A stretch of DNA of 64,000 nt from Curvibacter lanceolatus ATCC 14669 (GTDB taxonomy: Bacteria > Pseudomonadota > Gammaproteobacteria > Burkholderiales > Burkholderiaceae_C), in assembly GCF_000381265.1 (NCBI RefSeq), contig NZ_KB906274.1, forward strand, positions 1 to 64,000. Direction: 5' to 3'. The notes under the pieces are model-generated. The model was not told the DNA's origin, did no database searches, and worked only from the letters and a program-made list of their open reading frames with translations. Made by a program: the position numbers and the translations under genes. Each line of letters starts with the position of its first letter. Position 1 is the stretch's first letter. Below are positions 43,077 to 50,652 of the stretch, in pieces.

Positions 43077-43091
43077 TGCATTTTTAATGCA
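43077..43091. promoter_or_regulatory. Palindrome TGCATT-TTT-AATGCA upstream of ccoG
   Basis: Perfect six-base arms surround three T, 30 bases before the ccoG ATG. A further AATGCA copy (43097-43102) follows. It may be an operator for the MarR protein or part of the ccoG promoter; the binder is unknown. Confidence 0.4.
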
Positions 43092-43120
43092 TTTGAAATG
43101 CACAACCAGCAGGTGCCCGC

Positions 43121-44581
43121 ATGAACAGCCCCCGTGTGATCCCGATCCAGCCCGAACCGGCCCAAGACGATGGCCCGGAGATGGTCTCGCTGTACGCCAG
43201 CCAGGCCAAGGTGTACCCGCGTTCTGTCAGCGGGCGCTTTGCGCGCTGGCGCTGGGTGATGGTGTGGCTGACCCAGTTGTTCTTCTATGGCCTGCCCTGG
43301 CTGAACTGGAACGGCCGCCAGGCCGTGCTGTTTGACCTGGGCGAGCGGCGCTTCTACATCCTGGGCCTGGTGATGCAGCCGCAAGACTTCATCTACCTGG
43401 CTGCGCTGCTGGTGATTGCGGCCCTGTCGCTGTTCTTTTTCACGGCGGTGGCCGGGCGCCTGTGGTGTGGCTACGCCTGCCCGCAGACGGTGTACACCGA
43501 GGTCTTTCTGTGGATAGAGCGGCGGGTGGAAGGCGACCGCCAGGCCCGCATGCGCCTGGACGCGGCGCCCTGGTCGGCCCGCAAGCTGGGCCGCAAGGCG
43601 CTCAAGCAGGCCTTGTGGCTGGGCGTGGCGCTGTTCACGGGCTTCAGCTTTGTGGGTTACTTCACCCCGATCCGGGAGTTGAGCCATGAACTGGCGCTGG
43701 GCGCGTTCTCGCCCTGGGAGTGGTTCTGGGTGCTGTTCTATGGCCTGGCCACCTATGGCAATGCGGGCTACATGCGCGAGCAGATCTGCAAGTACATGTG
43801 CCCCTATGCCCGCTTCCAGAGCGCCCTGATCGACATGGACTCCCTGGTGATTGCCTATGACACCCGGCGCGGCGAGCCGCGGGGCTCACGGCCACGCAAG
43901 GCCGACCCGGCCAGCCTGGGCCTGGGCAGTTGCATCGACTGCACCCTGTGCGTGCAGGTCTGCCCCACGGGCATCGACATTCGCCAGGGCCTGCAAAACG
44001 AATGCATTGCCTGCGCGGCCTGCATCGATGTGTGTGACGACGTGATGGGCAAGATGGGCTACCCGCCCGGGCTGATCCGCTACAGCTCGGGCCACGCCAT
44101 GGAGCAGCAACTGCCCCGCGCCGCCTTGCTGCGCCGCGTGCTGCGCCCCCGGGTGCTGATCTACGCGGGCCTGCTGTCGCTGACCTGCCTGGGCTTTGCG
44201 CTGAGCCTGGTGCAGCGCCACGACTTTGCCGTGAACGTGATCAAGGACCGCGGCACCCTGGCACGCCAGGTGGGGCGTGGCGGCATCGAGAACGTGTACC
44301 GACTGCAGGTGATCAACAGCACCGAGCAGGCCCACCGCTTCAAGGTGGAGGTGCTGGGCCCGCCCGGGCTCGCCCTGGCCAGCGAGCCGGGGCTGAGCGT
44401 GCCCGCCACCGGCATCGGCACGCTGGCGCTGAGCCTCACGCTGGCGGCCAGCGAGGCCGAGAGCCAGCGGGGGCAGGTGTTGCCGCTGCAATTGCGCATC
44501 ACCCGGGAGCGCGATCCGGGGGATCAGGGCGCGGTCGAAACCGCCATCACCGAGAAGACCACTTTCGTGGTGCCCCGCTGA
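43121..44581 (+). CDS. ccoG: Cytochrome cbb3 oxidase accessory protein
   Basis: The protein has 486 residues. It has about five membrane segments, with CGYACPQTVYTEVF after the second, and a ferredoxin-like region with CIDCTLCVQVCPTGIDIR and CIACAACIDVCDDVM giving two [4Fe-4S] sites. The C-terminal third is a periplasmic immunoglobulin-like domain. CcoG/RdxA reduces copper for assembly of cbb3 oxidase. The oxidase genes ccoNOQP are not in the window. The ATG was chosen because the open frame begins there and residue 1 fits the family. Confidence 0.93.
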   Translation: MNSPRVIPIQPEPAQDDGPEMVSLYASQAKVYPRSVSGRFARWRWVMVWLTQLFFYGLPWLNWNGRQAVLFDLGERRFYILGLVMQPQDFIYLAALLVIAALSLFFFTAVAGRLWCGYACPQTVYTEVFLWIERRVEGDRQARMRLDAAPWSARKLGRKALKQALWLGVALFTGFSFVGYFTPIRELSHELALGAFSPWEWFWVLFYGLATYGNAGYMREQICKYMCPYARFQSALIDMDSLVIAYDTRRGEPRGSRPRKADPASLGLGSCIDCTLCVQVCPTGIDIRQGLQNECIACAACIDVCDDVMGKMGYPPGLIRYSSGHAMEQQLPRAALLRRVLRPRVLIYAGLLSLTCLGFALSLVQRHDFAVNVIKDRGTLARQVGRGGIENVYRLQVINSTEQAHRFKVEVLGPPGLALASEPGLSVPATGIGTLALSLTLAASEAESQRGQVLPLQLRITRERDPGDQGAVETAITEKTTFVVPR

Positions 44582-44598
44582 GCCCGGCCACGCCGGGC
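44582..44598. terminator. GC-rich hairpin between convergent genes
   Basis: GCCCGGC and GCCGGGC form seven-base arms with a CAC loop, directly after the ccoG stop and before the end of the convergent Spy-like gene. No T-run follows. Confidence 0.5.
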
Positions 44599-44610
44599 CC
44601 TGTCGGGTAC

Positions 44611-45252
44611 TCAGGGCTTGCGGGGCGACTTCATCGGGGCGCCAGGGCCCGGGCCCACGCGAAAGCCCGCGCCGGGTTCATGCGCCCCAGGGCCGCCGGG
44701 GCCGCCCATGCCGTGGGGGCCCGGGCCGGGGGGGCCAGGGTGCACCAGCAGGTCAAAAATGGTTTTTTGCTTGGCGTCCAGCGTGTCGTAAAAAGCCTGG
44801 GTGCGCACCTGGCGGGCCTCGAGTTGCTGCAGGTGCTGATCCAGCAGGTATTTGTGGTCGCGCAGGTGGGCAATGGCCTGGGCCATGCGCTGCGGCGCGC
44901 TCAGCTCGGCCGGTGGCTGGCCTTGCGGTCCTTGCGAGGTGTGGGCGGCCTGCCAGGCCTGATGCTGCTCGATGCCTTGCTTCAGGGCCTGCAGCTCGGC
45001 TGAAGACCAGGTGTCCCAGGCGCCTTTTTGATCGGGCGACAGGCTCAGCTTGCGCTGCAACTCGTTCAGGCGGAACTGGGCGTGCTGCAGGGCATCGCGG
45101 CGCTGGGGCTGCAGGGCTGGCACCGGGCCAAACGTGGGCACCGCATCGGCGCCAGGGGCGTTTTGGGCCTGAGCCGGCGCAAGGTTCATCCACAGGGCCG
45201 TGCCCAGTGCCAGCAGCAGCGGGCTGCTTCTTCGAATCGACAACATCTTCAA
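44611..45252 (-). CDS. Spy/CpxP-like periplasmic protein
   Basis: The protein has 213 residues (ATG 45252, or 45246). The signal peptide (SIRRSSPLLLALGTALWMNLAPAQAQ) is followed by a helical region with two LTxxQ-like repeats, LSPDQKGAWDTW and LDAKQKTIFDLL, as in Spy and CpxP periplasmic chaperones and metal sensors. The C-terminal 40 residues are Gly/Pro/His-rich (GPGPHGMGGPGG), which may bind metal. It stands alone, 118 bases from the tonB gene. Confidence 0.8.
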   Translation of the reverse strand: MKMLSIRRSSPLLLALGTALWMNLAPAQAQNAPGADAVPTFGPVPALQPQRRDALQHAQFRLNELQRKLSLSPDQKGAWDTWSSAELQALKQGIEQHQAWQAAHTSQGPQGQPPAELSAPQRMAQAIAHLRDHKYLLDQHLQQLEARQVRTQAFYDTLDAKQKTIFDLLVHPGPPGPGPHGMGGPGGPGAHEPGAGFRVGPGPGAPMKSPRKP

Positions 45253-45370
45253 ACTCCCTGAAAAAGGTACTGGGTTCCCAGCTTAGTGGCCTCGTGTTAC
45301 CAGGGCGTAAACGCTTGCACACGATCAGGTATCGGGCTCGCAATGGCGCAGAAACAGGGCCTGTGCGCCC

Positions 45371-46099
45371 TCAGCCGCTCAGCGCAAAGCGGATCGGAAA
45401 CTCGACCCAGCTGGCCAGGGTCTGGTTGCCACTTCGGGCCGGCACAAAGCGCCAGTGCCGGACCACCAGCATGGCGGCATCGTCGAGCAGGCGGTAGCCG
45501 CTGCCCCGGGCCAGGCGGATTTCGCCAGGGCGACCGTCGCCATCCACCCAGACCCGCAACCAGACCACGCCACCAATCCCCTGCTCGCGCAGCGCCAGCG
45601 GGTAGTCGGGCGGGGGGTTGTAGGCGTAGTCGGGGCGGGCGCCGACCTGGGGTTCAGCGGCAGGGGTTGCAGGGGCGGCCACTGTGGCGCTGGAGGTGAC
45701 ACGGGTGCTTGCCGCCGGGGCGGCCGGCGCGCCCTGCCCCGCCAGGGCCAGGGGGCTGGAAACCGGCGCCTCAGGCATGGCCTCGACCTGCGGTGATGGC
45801 TGCGAGGACGGCTCACGGTTCGCCACGCGCTGCGGCGCCCACTGAGCAGCGCTGGAAGCGCGGACGGGGCGTGTCGGCGGCCTGAGGGGGTGGGGCACGG
45901 GGTCCGAGGCAGCGTGGCTGACCGGGACCGGGGCCGGCGGGTGTGCCACCCAGACCAGCGCCAGCGGGGGCGCGCCGCGTGGGCGATCGGCCGGCGCGGC
46001 CCGCCCCCCAAGCTGCAGCAGGCCCAGCAGCGCCAGCCCATGCAGCAGCAGGCTCAGGCAGGCCACCCGCCAGCCGCGACTCGATCGGCTGGGCCTCAT
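45371..46099 (-). CDS. tonB: TonB-family energy transducer
   Basis: The protein has 242 residues from ATG 46099; the ATG overlaps the end of hmuV by four bases. One membrane segment (WRVACLSLLLHGLALLGLLQLGG) is followed by a Pro-rich spanning region (about 40-150) and a C-terminal TonB domain (DYPLALREQGIGGVVWLRVWVDGDG...RHWRFVPAR). It transmits proton-motive force to the heme receptor. ExbB and ExbD genes are not in the window, so this TonB must use partners encoded elsewhere. Confidence 0.9.
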   Translation of the reverse strand: MRPSRSSRGWRVACLSLLLHGLALLGLLQLGGRAAPADRPRGAPPLALVWVAHPPAPVPVSHAASDPVPHPLRPPTRPVRASSAAQWAPQRVANREPSSQPSPQVEAMPEAPVSSPLALAGQGAPAAPAASTRVTSSATVAAPATPAAEPQVGARPDYAYNPPPDYPLALREQGIGGVVWLRVWVDGDGRPGEIRLARGSGYRLLDDAAMLVVRHWRFVPARSGNQTLASWVEFPIRFALSG

Positions 46100-46914
46100 G
46101 CCAGCGCCTCTCCAGGCTGGGCGAGCGCTGGCGCCTTGCCCCGGGGCGGGCGCAAGGGGGCCACCACCAGCGCCCCGTGGCAATCAGTGAAGCAGCTCAG
46201 GCTGACGCCGTACAGCGACTCCAGCGCCGGCAGCGACTGCGCCGTGGCGGGCAGATCGGCCACCAGCCGGCCCTGGCGGATCAGCAGCAGCCAGTCAAAG
46301 CCCGCCAGGGCCTGGTTGATGTCGTGAAGAATGGCCACCAGGGCGTGCTGTCGGGTGCTGGCGTAGTGGTCCAGGCTGTCCAGCAGCTCGCACTGCAGGC
46401 CCGGGTCCAGCGCTGCCAGGGGTTCATCCACCAGCACCAGGCCTTGCCGGGTGTCCCACAACTGGGCAAAGATGCGGGCCAGTTGCACCCGCGCCTGCTC
46501 GCCCCCCGACAAGGTATCGAAGCGCCGCCCCAGCAGGTGGCCGGCATGGGCCAGACTGGCGGCGTCCCGCACGATGCTGGCCCAATGCGGGTCGTGCGCC
46601 CGGGCCACCCGGCCCAGGCCGATCACCAGTTCGGTGGGCAGCCCAAAGGCCACGTCGCCGCCCTGGGGCAGCACCGCACGGTGCTGGCTGAGCGCGGCCA
46701 GTGGCCAATCGGCCGTGGCCCGCTGCTGGAACAGCACCTGCCCCTGGGCGGGCCGACGCTCACCCGACATGAGCTTGAGCAAGGTGGATTTGCCCGCCCC
46801 GCTGGGCCCCAGCACGGCGATGCGCTCGCCTGCGGTCACCTGCAACGAAAACGGGCCGAAGCACTGGCCGCCCACCTCGAGGGTGGCGGCCTCCAGGGTC
46901 AACAGGGGGCTCAT
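46096..46914 (-). CDS. hmuV: Heme ABC transporter ATPase
   Basis: The protein has 272 residues. It shows Walker A GPSGAGKST, signature LSGGEQARVQLAR and Walker B LVLVDEP, followed by the HmuV-like HDINQAL segment. It powers heme import through HmuU. The signature LSGGEQARVQLAR with an intact Gly pair suggests activity. It overlaps hmuU by four bases (46911-46914) and tonB by four. Confidence 0.94.
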   Translation of the reverse strand: MSPLLTLEAATLEVGGQCFGPFSLQVTAGERIAVLGPSGAGKSTLLKLMSGERRPAQGQVLFQQRATADWPLAALSQHRAVLPQGGDVAFGLPTELVIGLGRVARAHDPHWASIVRDAASLAHAGHLLGRRFDTLSGGEQARVQLARIFAQLWDTRQGLVLVDEPLAALDPGLQCELLDSLDHYASTRQHALVAILHDINQALAGFDWLLLIRQGRLVADLPATAQSLPALESLYGVSLSCFTDCHGALVVAPLRPPRGKAPALAQPGEALA

Positions 46915-47999
46915 GCGATCCGCCCCCGCGCCCCGCGCAGCAAGAACAGAAAGAACGGGCTGCCCAGCAGGGCCGTGAAGATGCCCACCGGGATCTCCGC
47001 CGGGATGGCCACGGTGCGGGCCAGGGTGTCGGCCACCAGCAGCAGCAGGCCGCCCATCAGCAAGGACAGCGGCAAGACCCGGCGCTGATCACCCCCCACC
47101 CACACGCGCACCAGGTGCGGGGCGATCAGACCGATGAAGCCGATCATGCCGCACCAGGCCACCGAGAAACCTGCCAATACCGCCACCAACACAATGACCC
47201 GGCCGCGCAGGCGCTGCACATCCACCCCCACATGGGCCGCTGCGGCCTCGCCCAGGGCCAGGGCATTCAGGGAGCGCACGATCTGCCGCAAGGGCCAGAC
47301 AGCCACCAGCAGCAAGGCCCCCATCAGCAGCACCAGGCCCCACTGGGCGCCAGCCAGTGAACCCAAAGTCCAGAACGACAGGCTGCGCAACTGCTCGTCG
47401 GTGGCCAGGTAGGTGCACAGGCCGATGACGGCGGCGGCCAGCGCGTTCAGCGCCACCCCGGTGAGCAACAGACCCGAGATGGACCCGGGCGTGATCCAGC
47501 GCGCCACACGGTCGAGCGTGAAGCACACGCCCAGCGCCCCAGCAAAGGCCGCCACCGGCAGGGCCCACACCCGCCAGGCCTGCGGCAGGGCCAGCACAGG
47601 CCCCGACACCAGCACGATGGTGAGCGCCGCGGCACAGGCCGCCCCCGCACTCACGCCCAGCAAACCGGGGTCGGCCAGCGGGTTGCGAAACAGGCCTTGC
47701 GTCAAGGCCCCGGCCAGCCCCATGCTGGCTCCGACCAGCATGGCAAACACCGCCCTGGGCAGGCGGATGTGCCACAGCACATAGGCGCCCCCACTCAGGC
47801 CGGCCGGCGCATCCAGGGACGCATCGGGAGCAGAAGCCGAGGGCCCCAGCAGGGCCCACCAGTCACGCCCGGCCACCGGCACAGCGCCAGCTTGAACGGC
47901 CAGCACCCCGGCCAGTAACAGCGCTGCCGCCAACAGCAGTGCGGGCGAGGCCCGCCTGCCCGCCCCAGCATGGGCGCCCCACACAGCGGGCGCGCTCAT
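46911..47999 (-). CDS. hmuU: Heme ABC transporter permease
   Basis: The protein has 362 residues from ATG 47999; a much longer in-frame extension upstream is a shadow of hmuT. It has eight to ten membrane segments typical of the FecCD/BtuC family (WHIRLPRAVFAMLVGASMGLAGALTQGLFRNPLADPGLLGVSAGA; IGFIGLIAPHLVR). It forms the channel for heme across the inner membrane with HmuV and HmuT. Overlaps of four bases on both sides indicate tight coupling. Confidence 0.94.
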   Translation of the reverse strand: MSAPAVWGAHAGAGRRASPALLLAAALLLAGVLAVQAGAVPVAGRDWWALLGPSASAPDASLDAPAGLSGGAYVLWHIRLPRAVFAMLVGASMGLAGALTQGLFRNPLADPGLLGVSAGAACAAALTIVLVSGPVLALPQAWRVWALPVAAFAGALGVCFTLDRVARWITPGSISGLLLTGVALNALAAAVIGLCTYLATDEQLRSLSFWTLGSLAGAQWGLVLLMGALLLVAVWPLRQIVRSLNALALGEAAAAHVGVDVQRLRGRVIVLVAVLAGFSVAWCGMIGFIGLIAPHLVRVWVGGDQRRVLPLSLLMGGLLLLVADTLARTVAIPAEIPVGIFTALLGSPFFLFLLRGARGRIA

Positions 48000-48904
48000 G
48001 CCTTCATGGCCCGGGCCAGGGCCGCATCCAGGGCCGCCACCGCGGCCGGCAGCCGGGGCCCGAAACCCAACAGAAACATGGCCTCCATGGCCAGCACGCG
48101 GCGCTGCTGCCCCGCCGGGGTGTGGGCCAGGCCCGGCAGCCGGAGAATGCCGTCCACCCCGCCCGCGGCACTCAGACCCTGATCGGTCAACAGCACCAGC
48201 TCGGGTTGCGCCGCGATGACCGCCTCGGGCGTCAGGGGCTTGTAGCCACTGAAGCCGCTGATGACGTTGCGCGCGCCCACGTAGTCGAGCATGGCCTGGG
48301 CACTGGTGTCGGCCCCGGCCACCATGATCTGGTTGGGCGCATGGGCCAGCACAAACAAGACCCGGGGCGGCTTGCCGGCCCGCCCGGCCACCTGTGCCTG
48401 CGCGCGGGCCCACTGCTGCACCAGGCTTTGCTGCAGCGCCCGGGCTTCGGCCACCCGGCCGGTCAGCTCGCCCACGCGCTGGACGCGCTCGCACAGGCCC
48501 TCGAAGCGGTGCCTGGCTGGCAGCACCGACACCTCGACGCCGGCACTCGCCAGCTGGCGGATCACGCCCGGGGGGCCTGCATCTTCGGTGGCGATGACCC
48601 GGGTGGGCGCCAGCGCCAGCACCCCCTCGGCCGACAGCGTGCGGGCATAGCCCACGCTGGGCAGCTTTTGTGCCGCCTCCGGGAACAGCGAGGTGGTGTC
48701 CACCCCCACCAGATCGGCCTGGGCCTGCAGGGCATACACGATCTCGGTCAGCGCCCCGCCCACACTGACGATGCGCTGCCGGGCCGGGGCTGCGTGCGCG
48801 GGCCACGTCAGCCAGGCCGCCGCGAGCAGGCCCGCTTGCAGGCCATGGCGGCGCCGGGCCGCGTCCACACCAGCACCTGCATTCGGCAACATCACACCAG
48901 ACAT
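47996..48904 (-). CDS. hmuT: Periplasmic heme-binding protein
   Basis: The protein has 302 residues. A signal peptide region (HGLQAGLLAAAWLTWPAHAAPA) precedes a cluster A-III binding-protein fold: RIVSVGGALTEIVYALQAQADLVGVDTTS, the long helical linker, and the C-terminal lobe. It delivers heme to HmuUV. It overlaps hmuS by 13 bases and hmuU by four. Confidence 0.92.
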   Translation of the reverse strand: MSGVMLPNAGAGVDAARRRHGLQAGLLAAAWLTWPAHAAPARQRIVSVGGALTEIVYALQAQADLVGVDTTSLFPEAAQKLPSVGYARTLSAEGVLALAPTRVIATEDAGPPGVIRQLASAGVEVSVLPARHRFEGLCERVQRVGELTGRVAEARALQQSLVQQWARAQAQVAGRAGKPPRVLFVLAHAPNQIMVAGADTSAQAMLDYVGARNVISGFSGYKPLTPEAVIAAQPELVLLTDQGLSAAGGVDGILRLPGLAHTPAGQQRRVLAMEAMFLLGFGPRLPAAVAALDAALARAMKA

Positions 48905-49974
48905 GGGCGGCGCTCCTCAGTCAGTGTGTCGAGCAGGGCGCGCCAGTCGCAGGCCTCGGGCTGCCCAGGCTTGCGGGCACCGAACAGCATGGCGAGGGTG
49001 TCGCCCTGGCTGTCGAACAGCTCCAGCGAGCTCACCAGCCCGTCGACAGTGGGCTTTCTGACCACCCAGGCGCTGGCAATGTGGTCTTCGCGCAGGTGCA
49101 GGTTGAAGCCCGGGTCGAGCACATTGAGCCAGGGGCCCATGACCGCCACCTGGCGCACCGGGCCGGTGTGGATCTGAATGGCCCCCGGATTGCCCACAAA
49201 GACCATGATCGCCACGCCTTGTGCCGCCGCGGCTTGCAGCAGGCCCTGGCAGTCTTCGGGCTGCACGGCCTGGGCGAAGCGAGGCTCGGCCAGGCGCAGG
49301 GCCTGGGTGCGGGTGGTGCCGAAGGCCTTGAGCAGGCCCGCAAAATCGTGGGTGTCGCGCAAGGCGCCCCAAGCCTGGCGCAGGCCGGTCACGTCGATGT
49401 CGGCATCGGCCCGCTCGGGCTCGCGTGGCGCCGATGCCTGCATGCCCAGGCGGGCCGTCTGGTCGGGGTCGGCCCAGGCCTGCACCAGCTCGGCGTAGGC
49501 CGCCACATCGCTGGCAGGCCGCAGAAACACCTTGTGCAGGGCCATGCCGGTGGCATCAAAGAATTGCAGGCTGCGCTGCAGGCCCTGGCCCGTGCGCTCC
49601 TGCACGGCAAAGCCGTGGGCCCAGGCCGAGTAGAACAGGCGCAGGTCGATGTCAGGGCCCAACACCAGGCCCACCTGCTCATGCAAGCTCGGCTGCCGGT
49701 AGCAGCCGGTCTTCTCATGCACGCAAGAGGCGTTGCGGGTCAGGGCCATGACCTCGCCCAGGCTCGGCAAGGCCTGCACGATGGCGGGCCACTGGGGGCG
49801 CAGGCGCGTGGCCTGAAGCAGGGTCTGCGGGTCGTCGGGCGGCGTGCCGGTGTGCGCCGCGATCAACGCGCCCTCGGACACCCGCAGTTGCTGGGCGATG
49901 TCGCGGTGTCGGGCCTTGCCGTCGCCGCGCAGCAGGTGAAATGAATCCCGGAGGGACTGGGGGGAAGCGTTCAT
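48892..49974 (-). CDS. hmuS: Heme-handling/degrading protein (HemS/ChuS family)
   Basis: The protein has 360 residues. It contains two tandem HemS/ChuX-like halves (about 40-165 and 210-345): a first with MALTRNASCVHEKTGCYR and LFYSAWAHGFAV, and a second with VAIMVFVGNPGAIQIHTGPV and WVVRKPTVDGLVSSLELFD. Family members bind heme in the cytoplasm and either degrade it or hand it over. It lies directly upstream of hmuT in the operon. Confidence 0.92.
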   Translation of the reverse strand: MNASPQSLRDSFHLLRGDGKARHRDIAQQLRVSEGALIAAHTGTPPDDPQTLLQATRLRPQWPAIVQALPSLGEVMALTRNASCVHEKTGCYRQPSLHEQVGLVLGPDIDLRLFYSAWAHGFAVQERTGQGLQRSLQFFDATGMALHKVFLRPASDVAAYAELVQAWADPDQTARLGMQASAPREPERADADIDVTGLRQAWGALRDTHDFAGLLKAFGTTRTQALRLAEPRFAQAVQPEDCQGLLQAAAAQGVAIMVFVGNPGAIQIHTGPVRQVAVMGPWLNVLDPGFNLHLREDHIASAWVVRKPTVDGLVSSLELFDSQGDTLAMLFGARKPGQPEACDWRALLDTLTEERRPCLV

Positions 49975-50074
49975 GAAAGCTCCTGAAGAGTGGGCCGAGG
50001 TGCTGTGAATGCAGTGCCGAATGGGAGGAATGGGAGGAATGCGGGGGATGCCAGAGATGCAAGGGCTGCGGGCG

Positions 50075-50638
50075 TCACTGCGCCGCTGCGTCCAGGGCCA
50101 CGGCCGTGGCCTGATCGGGGCTGCGGTGGCCTTGCTCGCGCCGGTGCCGGATCTCGCTCAGGCCTTCGCCCCCCAGGGTGTAGGCCTGGGCAAAGCCCGC
50201 GACATACGCGCCACTGAGTGGCCGCAAGCGGTACAGGTGGAAGTCGCTCAGCTTGCGCAGCATCGCCATGAAACCGCCGAACTGCTGCACAAACCGGTCC
50301 AGGATCAGGTCGAACTCGGCGCTGCCCCGTGGGCACTCAGCGGCGGCGCACTGCAGGGTCAGGCGACGCCGAGCGAACAGGTGCTTGGCCTGGGCCTCGC
50401 TCTCGATGAACAGCACCGAACAGCGGCCACGGGCCGCCAGGTTGGCGGTGTGGGCCGAAAGCTCGCTGGTGTAGACGTAGTAACAGCCCTGGTGCTCCAC
50501 ATAGGCCGCGTAGCTGGCTTCGGGCTCGCCGTCGGCGTTGCAGGTGGCCAGGTGCAGGCTCTGGAACAGGCCGGGGAAACGGCGGCATTCGTCCATCACG
50601 GCCAAAAGGTCGGTGGGCTGAGGCATGGTTTGAGACAC
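50075..50638 (-). CDS. HugZ-like heme-utilisation protein
   Basis: From GTG 50638, with AAAGGA upstream, the protein has 187 residues (ATG 50626 is the alternative). It belongs to the split-barrel FMN-like/HugZ group: SLHLATCNADGEPEASYAAYVEHQGCYYVYTSELSAHTANL and a C-terminal RLRPLSGAYVAGFAQAYTL segment. HugZ proteins degrade heme in an oxygenase-like way. The gene sits between the receptor and hmuS, supporting that role. A short G-rich tandem repeat (about 50020-50042) lies in the 100-base gap before hmuS. Confidence 0.88.
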   Translation of the reverse strand: MSQTMPQPTDLLAVMDECRRFPGLFQSLHLATCNADGEPEASYAAYVEHQGCYYVYTSELSAHTANLAARGRCSVLFIESEAQAKHLFARRRLTLQCAAAECPRGSAEFDLILDRFVQQFGGFMAMLRKLSDFHLYRLRPLSGAYVAGFAQAYTLGGEGLSEIRHRREQGHRSPDQATAVALDAAAQ

Positions 50639-50652
50639 GGCGCGTCCTTTCT

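Noticed and set aside
50010-50060. G-rich tandem repeat as a CRISPR or regulatory array
   Set aside because: Only two to three short degenerate GAATGGGAG-type units are present and there are no spacers.
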